Shown here piece after piece: positions 8,645 through 17,426 of a stretch of 64,000 nt of DNA (positions are counted from its first letter, which is position 1; each line of letters starts with the position of its first letter). The notes below the pieces were generated by a model that saw only the letters and a program-made list of their open reading frames with translations, had not been told where the DNA came from and made no database searches. Made by a program: the position numbers and the translations under genes. Origin of the DNA: Candidatus Alistipes faecigallinarum (GTDB lineage Bacteria; Bacteroidota; Bacteroidia; Bacteroidales; Rikenellaceae); NCBI GenBank assembly GCA_019115605.1, contig DXDG01000022.1, positions 1 through 64,000 on the forward strand, given 5' to 3'.

Positions 8645-9187
8645 ATGGCATTGATTCGTGAAGTGCGGGGACATGCGCCCGTGATCGGAGAAAATACGTT
8701 TCTGGCCGAGACGGCCGTTGTGCTGGGCGATGTTACGATCGGCCGCGACTGCTCGATCTGGTACAATGCGGTGCTGCGGGGCGACGTGAACAAGATCGTC
8801 ATCGGCGACCGCACGAACATTCAGGACGGTGCCGTCCTGCATACGATCTACGACAAGGCGAAGCACCCCTCGCAGACGATTATCGGCAACGACGTCTCGG
8901 TGGGCCACAACGCGGTGGTACACGGCGCGGTGATCGAGGACAACTGCCTGATCGGCATGGGCGCCGTCTTGCTCGACAACGCCCACATCCCCTCGGGCTG
9001 CATCATCGCCGCCGGGGCGCTCGTGCTGTCGAATGCGCAGCTGGAGCCCAATTCGGTCTATGCCGGGGTCCCGGCCCGCAAGGTCAAGGAGATCACGCCC
9101 GAGCAGCGGGACGAGATCGTGCGGCGCACGGCCCACGACTACATGCTCTACGCCTCGTGGTTTAAGGAGGACGCAACTGAAAAATAG
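8645..9187 (+). CDS. Gamma-carbonic-anhydrase family protein (hexapeptide repeat)
   Basis: The 180-residue left-handed beta-helix protein carries isoleucine/valine-rich hexapeptide repeats through about residue 135 and a C-terminal helix. The three zinc-ligand histidines of the gamma class are in place: H66 (VLHTIYD), H88 and H93 (VGHNAVVHG). RGD at 46-48 and Q60 are the usual structural residues. Members such as YrdA/CaiE/PaaY are often uncharacterised and not all are active anhydrases, so catalysis is inferred. It is the second gene of the mazG operon, with a 6-base gap to the kinase gene. Confidence 0.9.
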   Translation: MALIREVRGHAPVIGENTFLAETAVVLGDVTIGRDCSIWYNAVLRGDVNKIVIGDRTNIQDGAVLHTIYDKAKHPSQTIIGNDVSVGHNAVVHGAVIEDNCLIGMGAVLLDNAHIPSGCIIAAGALVLSNAQLEPNSVYAGVPARKVKEITPEQRDEIVRRTAHDYMLYASWFKEDATEK

Positions 9188-9193
9188 CCGTCC

Positions 9194-10507
9194 ATGCGGT
9201 TGCAGCCCAGATATTCCGACATCGTACTCAACCTGCTGGTGGCCATAGCCATCAGCCTGGTGGTCAATTTCTCCTACCTGCTGCTCGTGCTGGTCGAGCA
9301 CAGCAGCACGGATACGCCGCCCCTTCCGGCCGGGCAGCGCGTCGCCGAGCGTCTGGAGGAGGGTGTGCTCCGCGTTCATGCCGACGGTTACGGCTATCTG
9401 GTCTATCCCGACGGCGACAGCGTCTACGTTCCGTCGCGGCGCATGCGTTTCCTGGGTCTCGATGCCGGAGACCGGATTGTTGCCGATCTCTCATCGCCGC
9501 GTCGAAGCGGAGGACATCCCGTGCTGGAACACGTTCGGACGTTGAATGGCACGGAATACAACTACGGCACGTTATACAACCGCCCGTCGCAGTGGACCGA
9601 GCTGCTTCTGCAGCTGGTCTACTACCTCATCATGTCGTTCGTGATGCTGACGATCCTCACTTCGACCCGCCGGAACTATTCGATGCGGCTTTACATCCGG
9701 CGGTGCCTTTGGTGCCTTGTTGCGGCCGTCGGACTCTATTGCGTGGCGCCCGTCACGGAGTGGCACACCGGGCGCGTGGTTCTCAACTGCATGGGCGGAC
9801 GCATGTTCGACTACATGCTGCTGCTGAAGTGTTCGTTCGCCGTGGTCGTATCGCTTCTCTACAGCCGCATCTATGTGCTCATTTCGCAGCGCCAGGCCGT
9901 CGTTGTCGAGAACGAGCGGCTCAAGAACGAAAACCTCACGACGCGTTACAACCTGCTTGTGGGACAGATCAACCCCCACTTCTTCTTCAATTCGCTCAAT
10001 TCGCTGGCCATGCTCGTGCGCGAAAAGCAGGACGAGAAGGCGCTGACCTATATCGACCAGCTCTCCTACACGTTCCGCTACATCATCCAGAACGGGCAGA
10101 GCATGCTCGTCGATCTGGGTGAGGAGCTCCAGTTCGTCGAGGCGTACAGCTATCTGTTCAAGATCCGTTACGCCGACAAGCTCTTCTTCGATCTGGAGAT
10201 CGACCGGAGCTATTATTCGTGGCGGCTGCCGTCGCTCTCGCTCCAGCCGCTTATCGACAATGCCGTCAAGCACAACACCATCACGCGCAACAATCCGCTG
10301 CACGTTACCGTCCGCGTCGAGCAGGGCATCCTGGAGATCTCGAATCCCCGGCGTCCGAAGCTCGAACCGGAGCCCTCGACGGGTATCGGACTGGAGAACC
10401 TGCGCAACCGCTGGCAGCTGATCACCGGGCGCGATATCGAGATTCTCGCCACCGAGGAGCGTTTCACCGTGCGGCTTCCGCTGCTCAAACCCGAACATAA
10501 GGCATGA
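9194..10507 (+). CDS. LytS/YehU-type sensor histidine kinase with Rho-like extracytoplasmic domain
   Basis: This 437-residue membrane kinase partners the next gene. Hydrophobic segments lie near 11-34, 136-156, 171-187 and 207-230. The phospho-acceptor is probably H262 in INPHFFFNSLNSL (His_kinase family), and LQPLIDNAVKH is the N box of the ATPase domain. Residues 55-120, between helices 1 and 2 and so predicted outside the membrane by the positive-inside rule, read as a small beta domain. Its pattern GVL..DGYGYL...VYV...R..GL..GD closely resembles the RNA-binding cold-shock domain of Rho. The stop overlaps the regulator start by 4 bases, so translation is coupled. Confidence 0.9.
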   Translation: MRLQPRYSDIVLNLLVAIAISLVVNFSYLLLVLVEHSSTDTPPLPAGQRVAERLEEGVLRVHADGYGYLVYPDGDSVYVPSRRMRFLGLDAGDRIVADLSSPRRSGGHPVLEHVRTLNGTEYNYGTLYNRPSQWTELLLQLVYYLIMSFVMLTILTSTRRNYSMRLYIRRCLWCLVAAVGLYCVAPVTEWHTGRVVLNCMGGRMFDYMLLLKCSFAVVVSLLYSRIYVLISQRQAVVVENERLKNENLTTRYNLLVGQINPHFFFNSLNSLAMLVREKQDEKALTYIDQLSYTFRYIIQNGQSMLVDLGEELQFVEAYSYLFKIRYADKLFFDLEIDRSYYSWRLPSLSLQPLIDNAVKHNTITRNNPLHVTVRVEQGILEISNPRRPKLEPEPSTGIGLENLRNRWQLITGRDIEILATEERFTVRLPLLKPEHKA

Positions 10508-11268
10508 TGCGCGCGCTGATCATCGAGGACGAGACGGCCGCGGCCCTCAATCTGGAGGCCGTATTGCGTGAGGTCGCTCCGGGCGTGGAGATCCTTGCGA
10601 CGCTCGAAAGCGTTGCGGAGAGCGTCGAATGGCTGCGGACACACCCCCAGCCCGATCTGCTGTTCATGGACATCCATCTGGCCGACGGCGACTCGTTCCG
10701 CATCTTCGAGTCGGTGGAGATCACCGCTCCGGTCATTTTCACCACGGCCTATGACGAGTATGCCCTCAAGGCCTTCCAAGTAAACAGCATCGACTATCTG
10801 CTCAAGCCGATCAATGCCGGGGATGTAAGGCGGGCTCTGGAGAAGTTGCGGCGGCTCACCTCGGGCGAGCGCCTCGACTACGGCTCCCGGGTCCGGAGCC
10901 TTGCCACGCAGCGGCAGGAGGAGGTCTTCCTCGTGCATGTCCGCGATCGGATCATTCCCTTGCAGCGCGACCGGATCGCCTATTGCTATACGGCCAACGA
11001 AAAGGTTACGGCCTGTGATTTCGACGGAACGGTCTATCCGATGGACAAGACCCTCGAAGCGCTGCAGGCGTTGCTCCCCGACCGCGATTTCTTCCGGGCC
11101 AACCGCCAGTTCATCATCGCGCGGCGCGCCGTCAGGGAGATCGCCGTCTGGTTCGGCAGCCGGCTGACGCTGCATCTTACGGTCGAAACGCCCGAGCGGA
11201 TCGTCATTTCCAAGGCCCGCGTTCCCGAATTCAAGGAGTGGCTGCGGGCGATTCACCCCACCGAATAA
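10504..11268 (+). CDS. LytTR-family response regulator
   Basis: The 254-residue protein has an N-terminal receiver domain (MRALIIEDETAAALNLE, phospho-acceptor Asp in LLFMDIHLADGDS, Lys in YLLKPI). The C-terminal LytTR DNA-binding domain starts near 140 (FLVHVRDRIIPLQRDRIAYCYT, then FFRANRQFIIARRAV). It overlaps the kinase gene by 4 bases (ATGA), so the two form a two-component pair. A target is not visible; the next gene has its own promoter at 11334. The family usually controls envelope or competence-like functions. Confidence 0.94.
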   Translation: MMRALIIEDETAAALNLEAVLREVAPGVEILATLESVAESVEWLRTHPQPDLLFMDIHLADGDSFRIFESVEITAPVIFTTAYDEYALKAFQVNSIDYLLKPINAGDVRRALEKLRRLTSGERLDYGSRVRSLATQRQEEVFLVHVRDRIIPLQRDRIAYCYTANEKVTACDFDGTVYPMDKTLEALQALLPDRDFFRANRQFIIARRAVREIAVWFGSRLTLHLTVETPERIVISKARVPEFKEWLRAIHPTE

Positions 11269-11333
11269 GCCGTTTTACCCTACCCTTTGGGCGTTTCGCC
11301 GGAGTCGCGGTTCCGATTCCGGCGGTTTGGCGC

Positions 11334-11341
11334 TACCTTTG
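11334..11341 (+). promoter_or_regulatory. Promoter -7 (TACCTTTG) of the Spy/CpxP-like gene
   Basis: The perfect -7 consensus lies 65 bases upstream of the ATG at 11407. The leader between contains AAAAAAGGAG, a plausible but distant purine-rich tract. Confidence 0.65.
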
Positions 11342-11406
11342 TATCGGAGATTTTCCCGAAAGGGTTTCCGAAAAAAGGAGATTCAGAACCTAAAAATTTA
11401 CGAACG

Positions 11407-11844
11407 ATGAAAAAGATGATTTTTGCAGCTTTCGCAACCCTCTGTCTGGTTGCCGGCACACAGGTTTACGCCCAGGAGCCGCCGAAGGCCGCTCCCGCCG
11501 AGCGTCCTACGGTCGAGCAGATGGCCCGCCGCATGACGGATCGCATGACCGAGCGTCTCAAACTGACCGATGCGCAGGCCGAACAGGTCTATGCCGTCAA
11601 TCTCGAACGGCTCCAGACGCTGGAGGCGCAGCATAAGGCGATGCGCGAGGCATTTCAGGCCCAGGCCGAGAAGATGAAGTCGGTGCTGACGACCGAGCAG
11701 TTCATGGAGTGGTCGAAGATGCAGGGTCCGCGCCCGCACTGCGATGGACGTCATGCTCCGGGCATGCGGCGCGGAGCTCCCGATCCGGACAAGAAATGTT
11801 GCGACAAGCCATGTCCTCTCAAGGATATGAAGGGTATCGAGTGA
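11407..11844 (+). CDS. Periplasmic Spy/CpxP-like (DUF4890-type) protein with Cys/His-rich tail
   Basis: The 145-residue protein begins with a signal peptide (MKKMIFAAFATLCLVAGTQVYAQ). A helical region holds a LTxxQ-like motif (LKLTDAQAEQVYAVN) and coiled-coil-like helices through about residue 100. This resembles Spy/CpxP periplasmic chaperones and the Bacteroidetes DUF4890 group. The last 35 residues are unusual: PHCDGRHAPGMRRG followed by DPDKKCCDKPCPLKD, with four cysteines and two histidines, which suggests metal binding. ATG 11407 was chosen for the signal peptide. The exact function is unknown. Confidence 0.75.
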   Translation: MKKMIFAAFATLCLVAGTQVYAQEPPKAAPAERPTVEQMARRMTDRMTERLKLTDAQAEQVYAVNLERLQTLEAQHKAMREAFQAQAEKMKSVLTTEQFMEWSKMQGPRPHCDGRHAPGMRRGAPDPDKKCCDKPCPLKDMKGIE

Positions 11845-11873
11845 GGTTAGGTTTTCGTCGGCTTGTTGCAGCC

Positions 11874-11907
11874 GGGGCGCCGGTCGGTCGATTGGCGCCC
11901 CTTTTTT
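11874..11907 (+). terminator. Intrinsic terminator after the Spy/CpxP-like gene
   Basis: GGGGCGCC (11874-11881) pairs with GGCGCCCC (11894-11901) and is followed by six Ts, 30 bases after the stop codon. Confidence 0.9.
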
Positions 11908-11979
11908 GTCGTTTCACCCCTCGGGAACTCCATCCTTGGCATAAATGAATTAACTTCGCACGCGCAAACAAGTGTTAAA

Positions 11980-14931
11980 ATGAAAAACGTACTACTGACT
12001 ACCCTGCTGACCCTCTTTGCGGCGACAGCTCTTGCGCAGTCCGGCTCCGTGTCGGCTACGCTTGTGGATGCCGATACGGGAGAGGCGGTGATCGGAGCGG
12101 TCGTAACCGTGACGCCCGCTGCCAATCCGGAGAAGAAACAGTATCTCACCTCGGCTTACAAGGGCTCGGTTTCGATTCAGTCGCTCGCCTACGGCGATTA
12201 CGGCCTGTCGATTTCGTTTCTGGGATACCACACGCTCGACACGACCTTCCAGGTGTCGGCGCCGAAATTGAACCTCGGTACGCTGCGTCTCAAGCCGGGC
12301 GTGCAGATCGAGACCGTCGTCAAGGAGGTCAAGGCGATGCGTACGTCGCAGAAGGGCGATACGGTGAGCTACAACGCCGGAGCCTTCAAGGTTACGAACG
12401 ATGCCGATGTCGAGGGGCTTCTGAAGAAGATGCCCGGCATCACCATCACCGACGGTACGGTGGAAGCCCAGGGCGAAGAGATCAAGAAGGTTTTTGTCGA
12501 CGGCAAGGAGTTTTTCGGCGAGGACGTTACGACGGCCATCAAGTCGCTGCCGGCCGAGGCCGTGGACCGTGTGGAGGTCTACAACAAGCTCTCGGATGCC
12601 GCCGAATTTTCGGGCATGGATGACGGCGAGGGCTACAAGACGCTCAATATCGTTACGAAGCCCGGCATGCGCCAGGGACAGTTCGGAAAGATCTATGCCG
12701 GTTACGGATACGATGCCGACACGCAGACCGAAGACCGGAACAAGTATATTGCGGGCGGAAACGTCAACATCTTCTCGGGCGACAGCCGCGTGTCGTTGAT
12801 CGCTCTGTTCAACAACGTGAACCAGCAGAACTTCTCGTTCGAGGATATTCTCGGCGTTACGGGCAGTTCGGGAGGCGGACGCCGCGGCGGCGTGGGCCAG
12901 TACATGACCCGCCCGCAGGATGGTGTGGCCAAGGTCAACGCCATCGGTCTGAACTATACCGATACCTGGGGCAAGCGCGATCAGGTGTCGTTCCAGGGCA
13001 GCTATTTCTTCAACAATACCAATACGACGAACCGTTCGACGATCGAGAAGTGGTACGAGGCCCCGATGGCCATCGATACCCTTTCGACGACGGGGTACTC
13101 CGATACGAAGGGTTTCAACCACCGTTTAAACGGCCGTCTGGAGTGGAAGATCTCCGAGAACCAGAACCTGATGATCCGTCCGAGCTTCAGCTATCAGTCG
13201 AACGATCCGTGGAGCCGGACACAGGGCTGGCAGTACGGCGAAAGCGGCTACAGCCGAACGGACAACTTCGACGATGCCGACCGCCGCGGCTACAACGTCG
13301 GCACGTTTGCCATCTACCGCGCCAAGCTGGGCAAGGACGGCCGTACGATCACGCTCAACGGCAACTTCCGCTATTCGGACAGCCGGAACAATGCGGATTC
13401 CTACTCCAACCAGCTCGGAAGTCTTGAGGAGCGCCCCGTGATCGATCCCCAAACGGGTGTCTGGGATCCGACGGACTATGTACAGCTGCGCTATCTGCGT
13501 GATTTGGCCCCTTCGAGCAGTCACAGCCTGCGGGGTGAGTTCACCTATACGGAGCCCGTTGCCAAATATGCGCAGGTAAGTTTCCAGTACCGGGCTTCCT
13601 ACGACCACCAGGAGCGCGACAAGCGCTCCTACGAGACGGGCAGCGACTTTTCGATTACCGGGCTGACGCCTGACCCGCAGCTGTCGAACGCCTACGAGAG
13701 CAACTATACCGTGCAGCGCGTGGGCCCGGGCTTCCGCTTCTCGAAGGATCGCAATACCTTCATCGCCAATGTCTATTATCAGCATTCGACCCTTGACGGC
13801 ATGGTTACGCAGAACGGTTCGGAGGAGATCAGCCACAGCTACGACAACTTCACCTACTTCATGATGGGGCAGCTCAACATCAACCGGGAGAATTCGCTGC
13901 GCCTGTTCATCTCCTCCTATACGGACAACCCCAAGGTAACGAACCTGCAGGGTGTCTACGATCTTTCGGATGCACAGAACATCTCGCACGGTAATCCCGA
14001 TCTGAAGCCCCTCTATACGCACCGGGTCAATTTCCATTACGTCAATTCGAACGTCGAGAAGGGCCGGACCTTCATGTGGATGTTCTCCATGCAGAGTACG
14101 TCGGACTATTTCGCCACGCATACGGTTCAGAATCCCACGATCTCGATCGACGGCGAGACCTATACGCCGAACTTCTACTCCACGCCGGTCAATCTGGACG
14201 GTTACTGGAATCTGCGTACGCATCTGAGCTACGGATTCCCGATCGGCTTCCTGAAGTCGAACTTCAATGTCATGGCGGGCGTTACCTATACGAAGACGCC
14301 GAGCATGCTGGGCGGAACGGTCGATGCCGCTACGGGTGCGATTGTCGGCGGCGAGCGCAATGATGCGAGCAATATCGGCTACGATTTCGGCGCCGTATTG
14401 GGCAGCAATATCTCCGAGAATGTCGATTTTACTTTCTCCTGGAACGGCACCTACAACGAGGCCACGAACTCGTTGAACGCCACGAAGGCCAAGAACCGCT
14501 ATTTCAACCATAGGGCGCAGGGCGACGTGAAGATCGTCTTCCCGCTGGGCTTCACCCTGACGGCAAGTGCGGCCTATACGCAGTACATCGGCTTCACGAA
14601 TGACTATGACAGCCACTACCTGCTCTGCAACGCCTATATAGGCAAGAAGGTCTTCCGCAACCAGCGGGGCGAGATCATGTTCGGCGTGAACGACATGTTC
14701 AACCAGAACAAGGCATTCGCCCGTACGACGGGTTCGGGCTGGACGCAGAATGCCACGAACAGCGTGATCGGCCGCTACTACATGGTGCAGTTCACCTACA
14801 ACCTGCGCCATTTCGGCAAGAAGGGCTCGACGAATATCAAGGATTATGACGGCATGGACCAGTCGGGTTCGCGCCGCCGCATGGGTCCCGGCGGCCCGGG
14901 CGGACCTCCTCCCATGGGCCCCCGTCCGTAA
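11980..14931 (+). CDS. TonB-receptor-like outer-membrane beta-barrel protein (OMP_b-brl_3 family)
   Basis: The 983-residue protein has a signal peptide (MKNVLLTTLLTLFAATALAQ). A carboxypeptidase-regulatory-like beta-sandwich (about 22-105, VDADTGEAVIGAVVTV) and a plug-like region (about 120-215, including DADVEGLLKKMPGITITDG) follow. A long barrel of alternating aromatic strands fills the rest. It ends in a Gly/Pro-rich tail (RRMGPGGPGGPPPMGPRP) after the last strands. No SusD partner is adjacent, so it is not a classical Sus pair. Import or adhesion of an unknown ligand is likely. ATG 11980 is set by the signal peptide; a -7-like TAACTTCG lies about 22 bases upstream. Confidence 0.85.
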   Translation: MKNVLLTTLLTLFAATALAQSGSVSATLVDADTGEAVIGAVVTVTPAANPEKKQYLTSAYKGSVSIQSLAYGDYGLSISFLGYHTLDTTFQVSAPKLNLGTLRLKPGVQIETVVKEVKAMRTSQKGDTVSYNAGAFKVTNDADVEGLLKKMPGITITDGTVEAQGEEIKKVFVDGKEFFGEDVTTAIKSLPAEAVDRVEVYNKLSDAAEFSGMDDGEGYKTLNIVTKPGMRQGQFGKIYAGYGYDADTQTEDRNKYIAGGNVNIFSGDSRVSLIALFNNVNQQNFSFEDILGVTGSSGGGRRGGVGQYMTRPQDGVAKVNAIGLNYTDTWGKRDQVSFQGSYFFNNTNTTNRSTIEKWYEAPMAIDTLSTTGYSDTKGFNHRLNGRLEWKISENQNLMIRPSFSYQSNDPWSRTQGWQYGESGYSRTDNFDDADRRGYNVGTFAIYRAKLGKDGRTITLNGNFRYSDSRNNADSYSNQLGSLEERPVIDPQTGVWDPTDYVQLRYLRDLAPSSSHSLRGEFTYTEPVAKYAQVSFQYRASYDHQERDKRSYETGSDFSITGLTPDPQLSNAYESNYTVQRVGPGFRFSKDRNTFIANVYYQHSTLDGMVTQNGSEEISHSYDNFTYFMMGQLNINRENSLRLFISSYTDNPKVTNLQGVYDLSDAQNISHGNPDLKPLYTHRVNFHYVNSNVEKGRTFMWMFSMQSTSDYFATHTVQNPTISIDGETYTPNFYSTPVNLDGYWNLRTHLSYGFPIGFLKSNFNVMAGVTYTKTPSMLGGTVDAATGAIVGGERNDASNIGYDFGAVLGSNISENVDFTFSWNGTYNEATNSLNATKAKNRYFNHRAQGDVKIVFPLGFTLTASAAYTQYIGFTNDYDSHYLLCNAYIGKKVFRNQRGEIMFGVNDMFNQNKAFARTTGSGWTQNATNSVIGRYYMVQFTYNLRHFGKKGSTNIKDYDGMDQSGSRRRMGPGGPGGPPPMGPRP

Positions 14932-14964
14932 GGGATCGTTCCACCTGACATGAAATGGATGTGG

Positions 14965-15000
14965 AAAAAGACACCGGAGGATATCTCCGGTGTCTTTTTT
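14965..15000. terminator. Bidirectional terminator between the barrel gene and the efflux operon
   Basis: AAAAAGACACCGGAG (14965-14979) pairs with CTCCGGTGTCTTTTT (14985-14999), with an A run on one side and a T run on the other. It serves both convergent units. Confidence 0.92.
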
Positions 15001-15025
15001 ATGACGGTGAGTGTGAGTCCTCGAC

Positions 15026-16243
15026 CTACTCCTCCTTTCGGGCCTGTTCGCGCTCCTCGCGGCGGATTGCCTGATGCGTGCCGATGCAGGCCAGACCGCC
15101 GTAGACGATCGTAAGGATCACGAGCCACTTGACCTCGGCAAAGACCTCCCCGAGCGAAGCGCCCATTGTCTGGATGCGGATGAATCCGTTTACGCCGTGG
15201 CTGCTCGGCAGCAGTTTGCCGAGGTTGAACAGCCACTCCGGAATGCCCTCCTTCGGGAAGGAGACGCCGCTGAGCATCAGCACCGGTATCGAGGTCCAGA
15301 GCAACAGCAGCAACGAGTTCTCGCGGTAGCGGAAGAGCGTCGAGACGGCGATACCCATGGCGATGCAGGCTGCGACATAGAGGGCCATGATGACCGCCAC
15401 GGCTCCGGCAGACCCGTTCATCGGGAAGTGGAAGAGGCGGTAATGCACGCCGAGTACATAGGCGCACGTTACGGCGTAGATTGCCGCATAGACCGTTGCG
15501 CGGCCCATGACGATCGGCAGTGTGGACATGCGTCCCCGCCCTGCGGGCCGGAGCTTGCGGTAGAGGCCGTGCTCGCGCCACGTTCCGCCGATCATGCCGA
15601 TGCCGATGAGCATCGTCTGCTGGATGATGACGATGATGATGGCGGGCATGACGAAGGTTCCGTAACCCAGGTAGGGGTTGAAGAGGTTGTGCGACTGGTA
15701 GATGACCGGCTGCGTTACGGCCTGTGCCTGCGGGATGTTGGCCCCCTTGGCGATCAGGCGCTGGAACTCGACCATGGCGCCCGTCTGTCCGATTGTCGTA
15801 ACGAGCTCCTGGAAGACCTGGCGGTACATCAGGAAGTAGCTGGCGTCGCAATAGATTGCCACGTTGGCCTGCAGCCCTCCGAGGAGGTTCCGCTCGTAGT
15901 CGGCGGGAATGTAGACCACGCCGTAGATCTTGCGGTCGTAGAAGAGTTCCCGGGCCTCCTCCATGTCCGAAGGCTCGTAGGCGACGTAGGTGTTCGGTCC
16001 GGCGTTGAAGGTCTCGATCAGCGTACGGCTTGCCTGCGTGCGGCTCTGGTCCACGACGCCGATCGGCACGTCGCGCAGCACCTGCGAGCCGTAGGCCAGC
16101 GAATAGACCGTGGCGTAGATCAGCAGGGCGAAGATCAGCACCAGCATGACGCCGCCGTCGGTGAAGATCGTGCGGAACTCGTTCCGCACGACGCTCCGGA
16201 ACTGGGTCCGGTAGGATGCGATTTGTCGGCTCAGTCGGTTCAT
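15026..16243 (-). CDS. ABC-2 type transporter permease (second of pair)
   Basis: The 405-residue membrane protein has one N-terminal helix (about 22-45), a long extracytoplasmic region, and five to six helices from about 190 on, ending in basic residues. This is the ABC2_membrane_3 layout of the YbhS/YbhR and YhhJ families, which export drugs or envelope components. ATG 16243 (MNRLSRQIASYR) lies 1 base from the stop of the upstream permease gene. Operon order is TolC, adaptor, permease, permease. No ATP-binding subunit is encoded with them, so one must come from elsewhere. Confidence 0.9.
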   Translation of the reverse strand: MNRLSRQIASYRTQFRSVVRNEFRTIFTDGGVMLVLIFALLIYATVYSLAYGSQVLRDVPIGVVDQSRTQASRTLIETFNAGPNTYVAYEPSDMEEARELFYDRKIYGVVYIPADYERNLLGGLQANVAIYCDASYFLMYRQVFQELVTTIGQTGAMVEFQRLIAKGANIPQAQAVTQPVIYQSHNLFNPYLGYGTFVMPAIIIVIIQQTMLIGIGMIGGTWREHGLYRKLRPAGRGRMSTLPIVMGRATVYAAIYAVTCAYVLGVHYRLFHFPMNGSAGAVAVIMALYVAACIAMGIAVSTLFRYRENSLLLLLWTSIPVLMLSGVSFPKEGIPEWLFNLGKLLPSSHGVNGFIRIQTMGASLGEVFAEVKWLVILTIVYGGLACIGTHQAIRREEREQARKEE

Positions 16244-16244
16244 G

Positions 16245-17423
16245 CTACAACCTCCCCCAGAATTTTTCCTCGGTGGCCACGCGTTTGAGGCGCGGCAGGC
16301 ACAGAAGCGGTAAGACAACGAACAGCAGCATGTATCCCAGGTCGGGCAGCGAATAGACGACGGGCGTTCCGCGCAGCATCTGATCGACGAAGATGTCGGT
16401 GTAGAAGGTGAAGGGGAACAGGCAGCTCACCCACTGCATGGGCTTCCACATGGCCATGATCGGGAACGTCAGACCCGAGAAGGTGAAGGCCAGCACGGAG
16501 TATCCGCCGCCGATCGAGAGTGCGAGGCGCAGGTTGGCCAGCAGCGAGACGATCATCACCGAGATCGACTGGTAGGCCAGGATGAAGAGGAGCGTGCCGA
16601 CGAGAATCACGCCGAGGCTTCCGTTCAGGGGGGTCCCGACGATCTTGAAGATGACGATGAGCATGACGAGCGAGATGAGGAACATCGCGGCCGTGATGGG
16701 CAGCACCTTGCCGGCAAGGGCGGCCCCCGCGGAGTCTCCGCCCGTGCGGAACCATTCGCGTGCGGTGCCCTGCTTGAGCTCGGTGCCGATGGCGAAGATG
16801 GTGGCCATCACGGTGAAGATCATGAGCATCATCGGCAGGAAACTCGGCGCGAGGTAGTATCCGTAGTTGATGTGGGGGTTGAAGAGCACATGGCGGTCAA
16901 ACCGCACCGGCATGACCTGCGCCATGGCCTGCTGCTGGGTGAGCCCCTGCTTCATGAGGATCTGCAGCTGCACGCCGGCCGAGAAGGTCGTAACGGCGGT
17001 CTGGATATCCTTCGACAGCAGACCGTTCACGGTGATGTTCGTTCCCGAAATGTAATTTTCGATATGGGTCTGGCGGTTGCTCAGGATGTCCTTCTCGAAA
17101 AAGGCCGGGATCTGCACGATGGCCATGACCTTGCCCTCACGCATGAGGCGCTCCCCCTCGTCGATCGACTGTACGTCGTAGGAGACGAGCGCCGTCGGCG
17201 TGTCGTCGATCATCTGTGCGACCTTGCGCGAGAGGGTCGTATGGTCCTCGTCGAGGATCGCCACGGGCACGTTGCGGATGGCGCCCTGGTTGAACAGCAG
17301 GGCGAAAAAGGCGAACGAAACCACCGGGAGGATGACCATCAGCACCAGGTATATCGGCTGACGGCCCAACCGTCCCGCTTCACGCCGCATGACGGCACAG
17401 GTATTTTCCAGGGCGCGGCGCAT
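16245..17423 (-). CDS. ABC-2 type transporter permease (first of pair)
   Basis: The 392-residue protein has the same layout as its downstream neighbour: a helix at about 22-44 (YLVLMVILPVVSFAFFALLF), an extracytoplasmic domain to about 175, then about six helices including the conserved GTELKQGTAREWFRTGG loop. The two permeases probably form a heterodimer spanning the inner membrane and work with the HlyD-like adaptor and TolC-like channel encoded just upstream. It starts 3 bases after the adaptor gene stop. Confidence 0.9.
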   Translation of the reverse strand: MRRALENTCAVMRREAGRLGRQPIYLVLMVILPVVSFAFFALLFNQGAIRNVPVAILDEDHTTLSRKVAQMIDDTPTALVSYDVQSIDEGERLMREGKVMAIVQIPAFFEKDILSNRQTHIENYISGTNITVNGLLSKDIQTAVTTFSAGVQLQILMKQGLTQQQAMAQVMPVRFDRHVLFNPHINYGYYLAPSFLPMMLMIFTVMATIFAIGTELKQGTAREWFRTGGDSAGAALAGKVLPITAAMFLISLVMLIVIFKIVGTPLNGSLGVILVGTLLFILAYQSISVMIVSLLANLRLALSIGGGYSVLAFTFSGLTFPIMAMWKPMQWVSCLFPFTFYTDIFVDQMLRGTPVVYSLPDLGYMLLFVVLPLLCLPRLKRVATEEKFWGRL

Positions 17424-17426
17424 CTC

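Noticed and set aside
11980..14931. SusC/SusD polysaccharide utilisation locus
   Set aside because: The barrel lacks an adjacent SusD-like lipoprotein, and no glycosidase, sulfatase or anti-sigma genes flank it.
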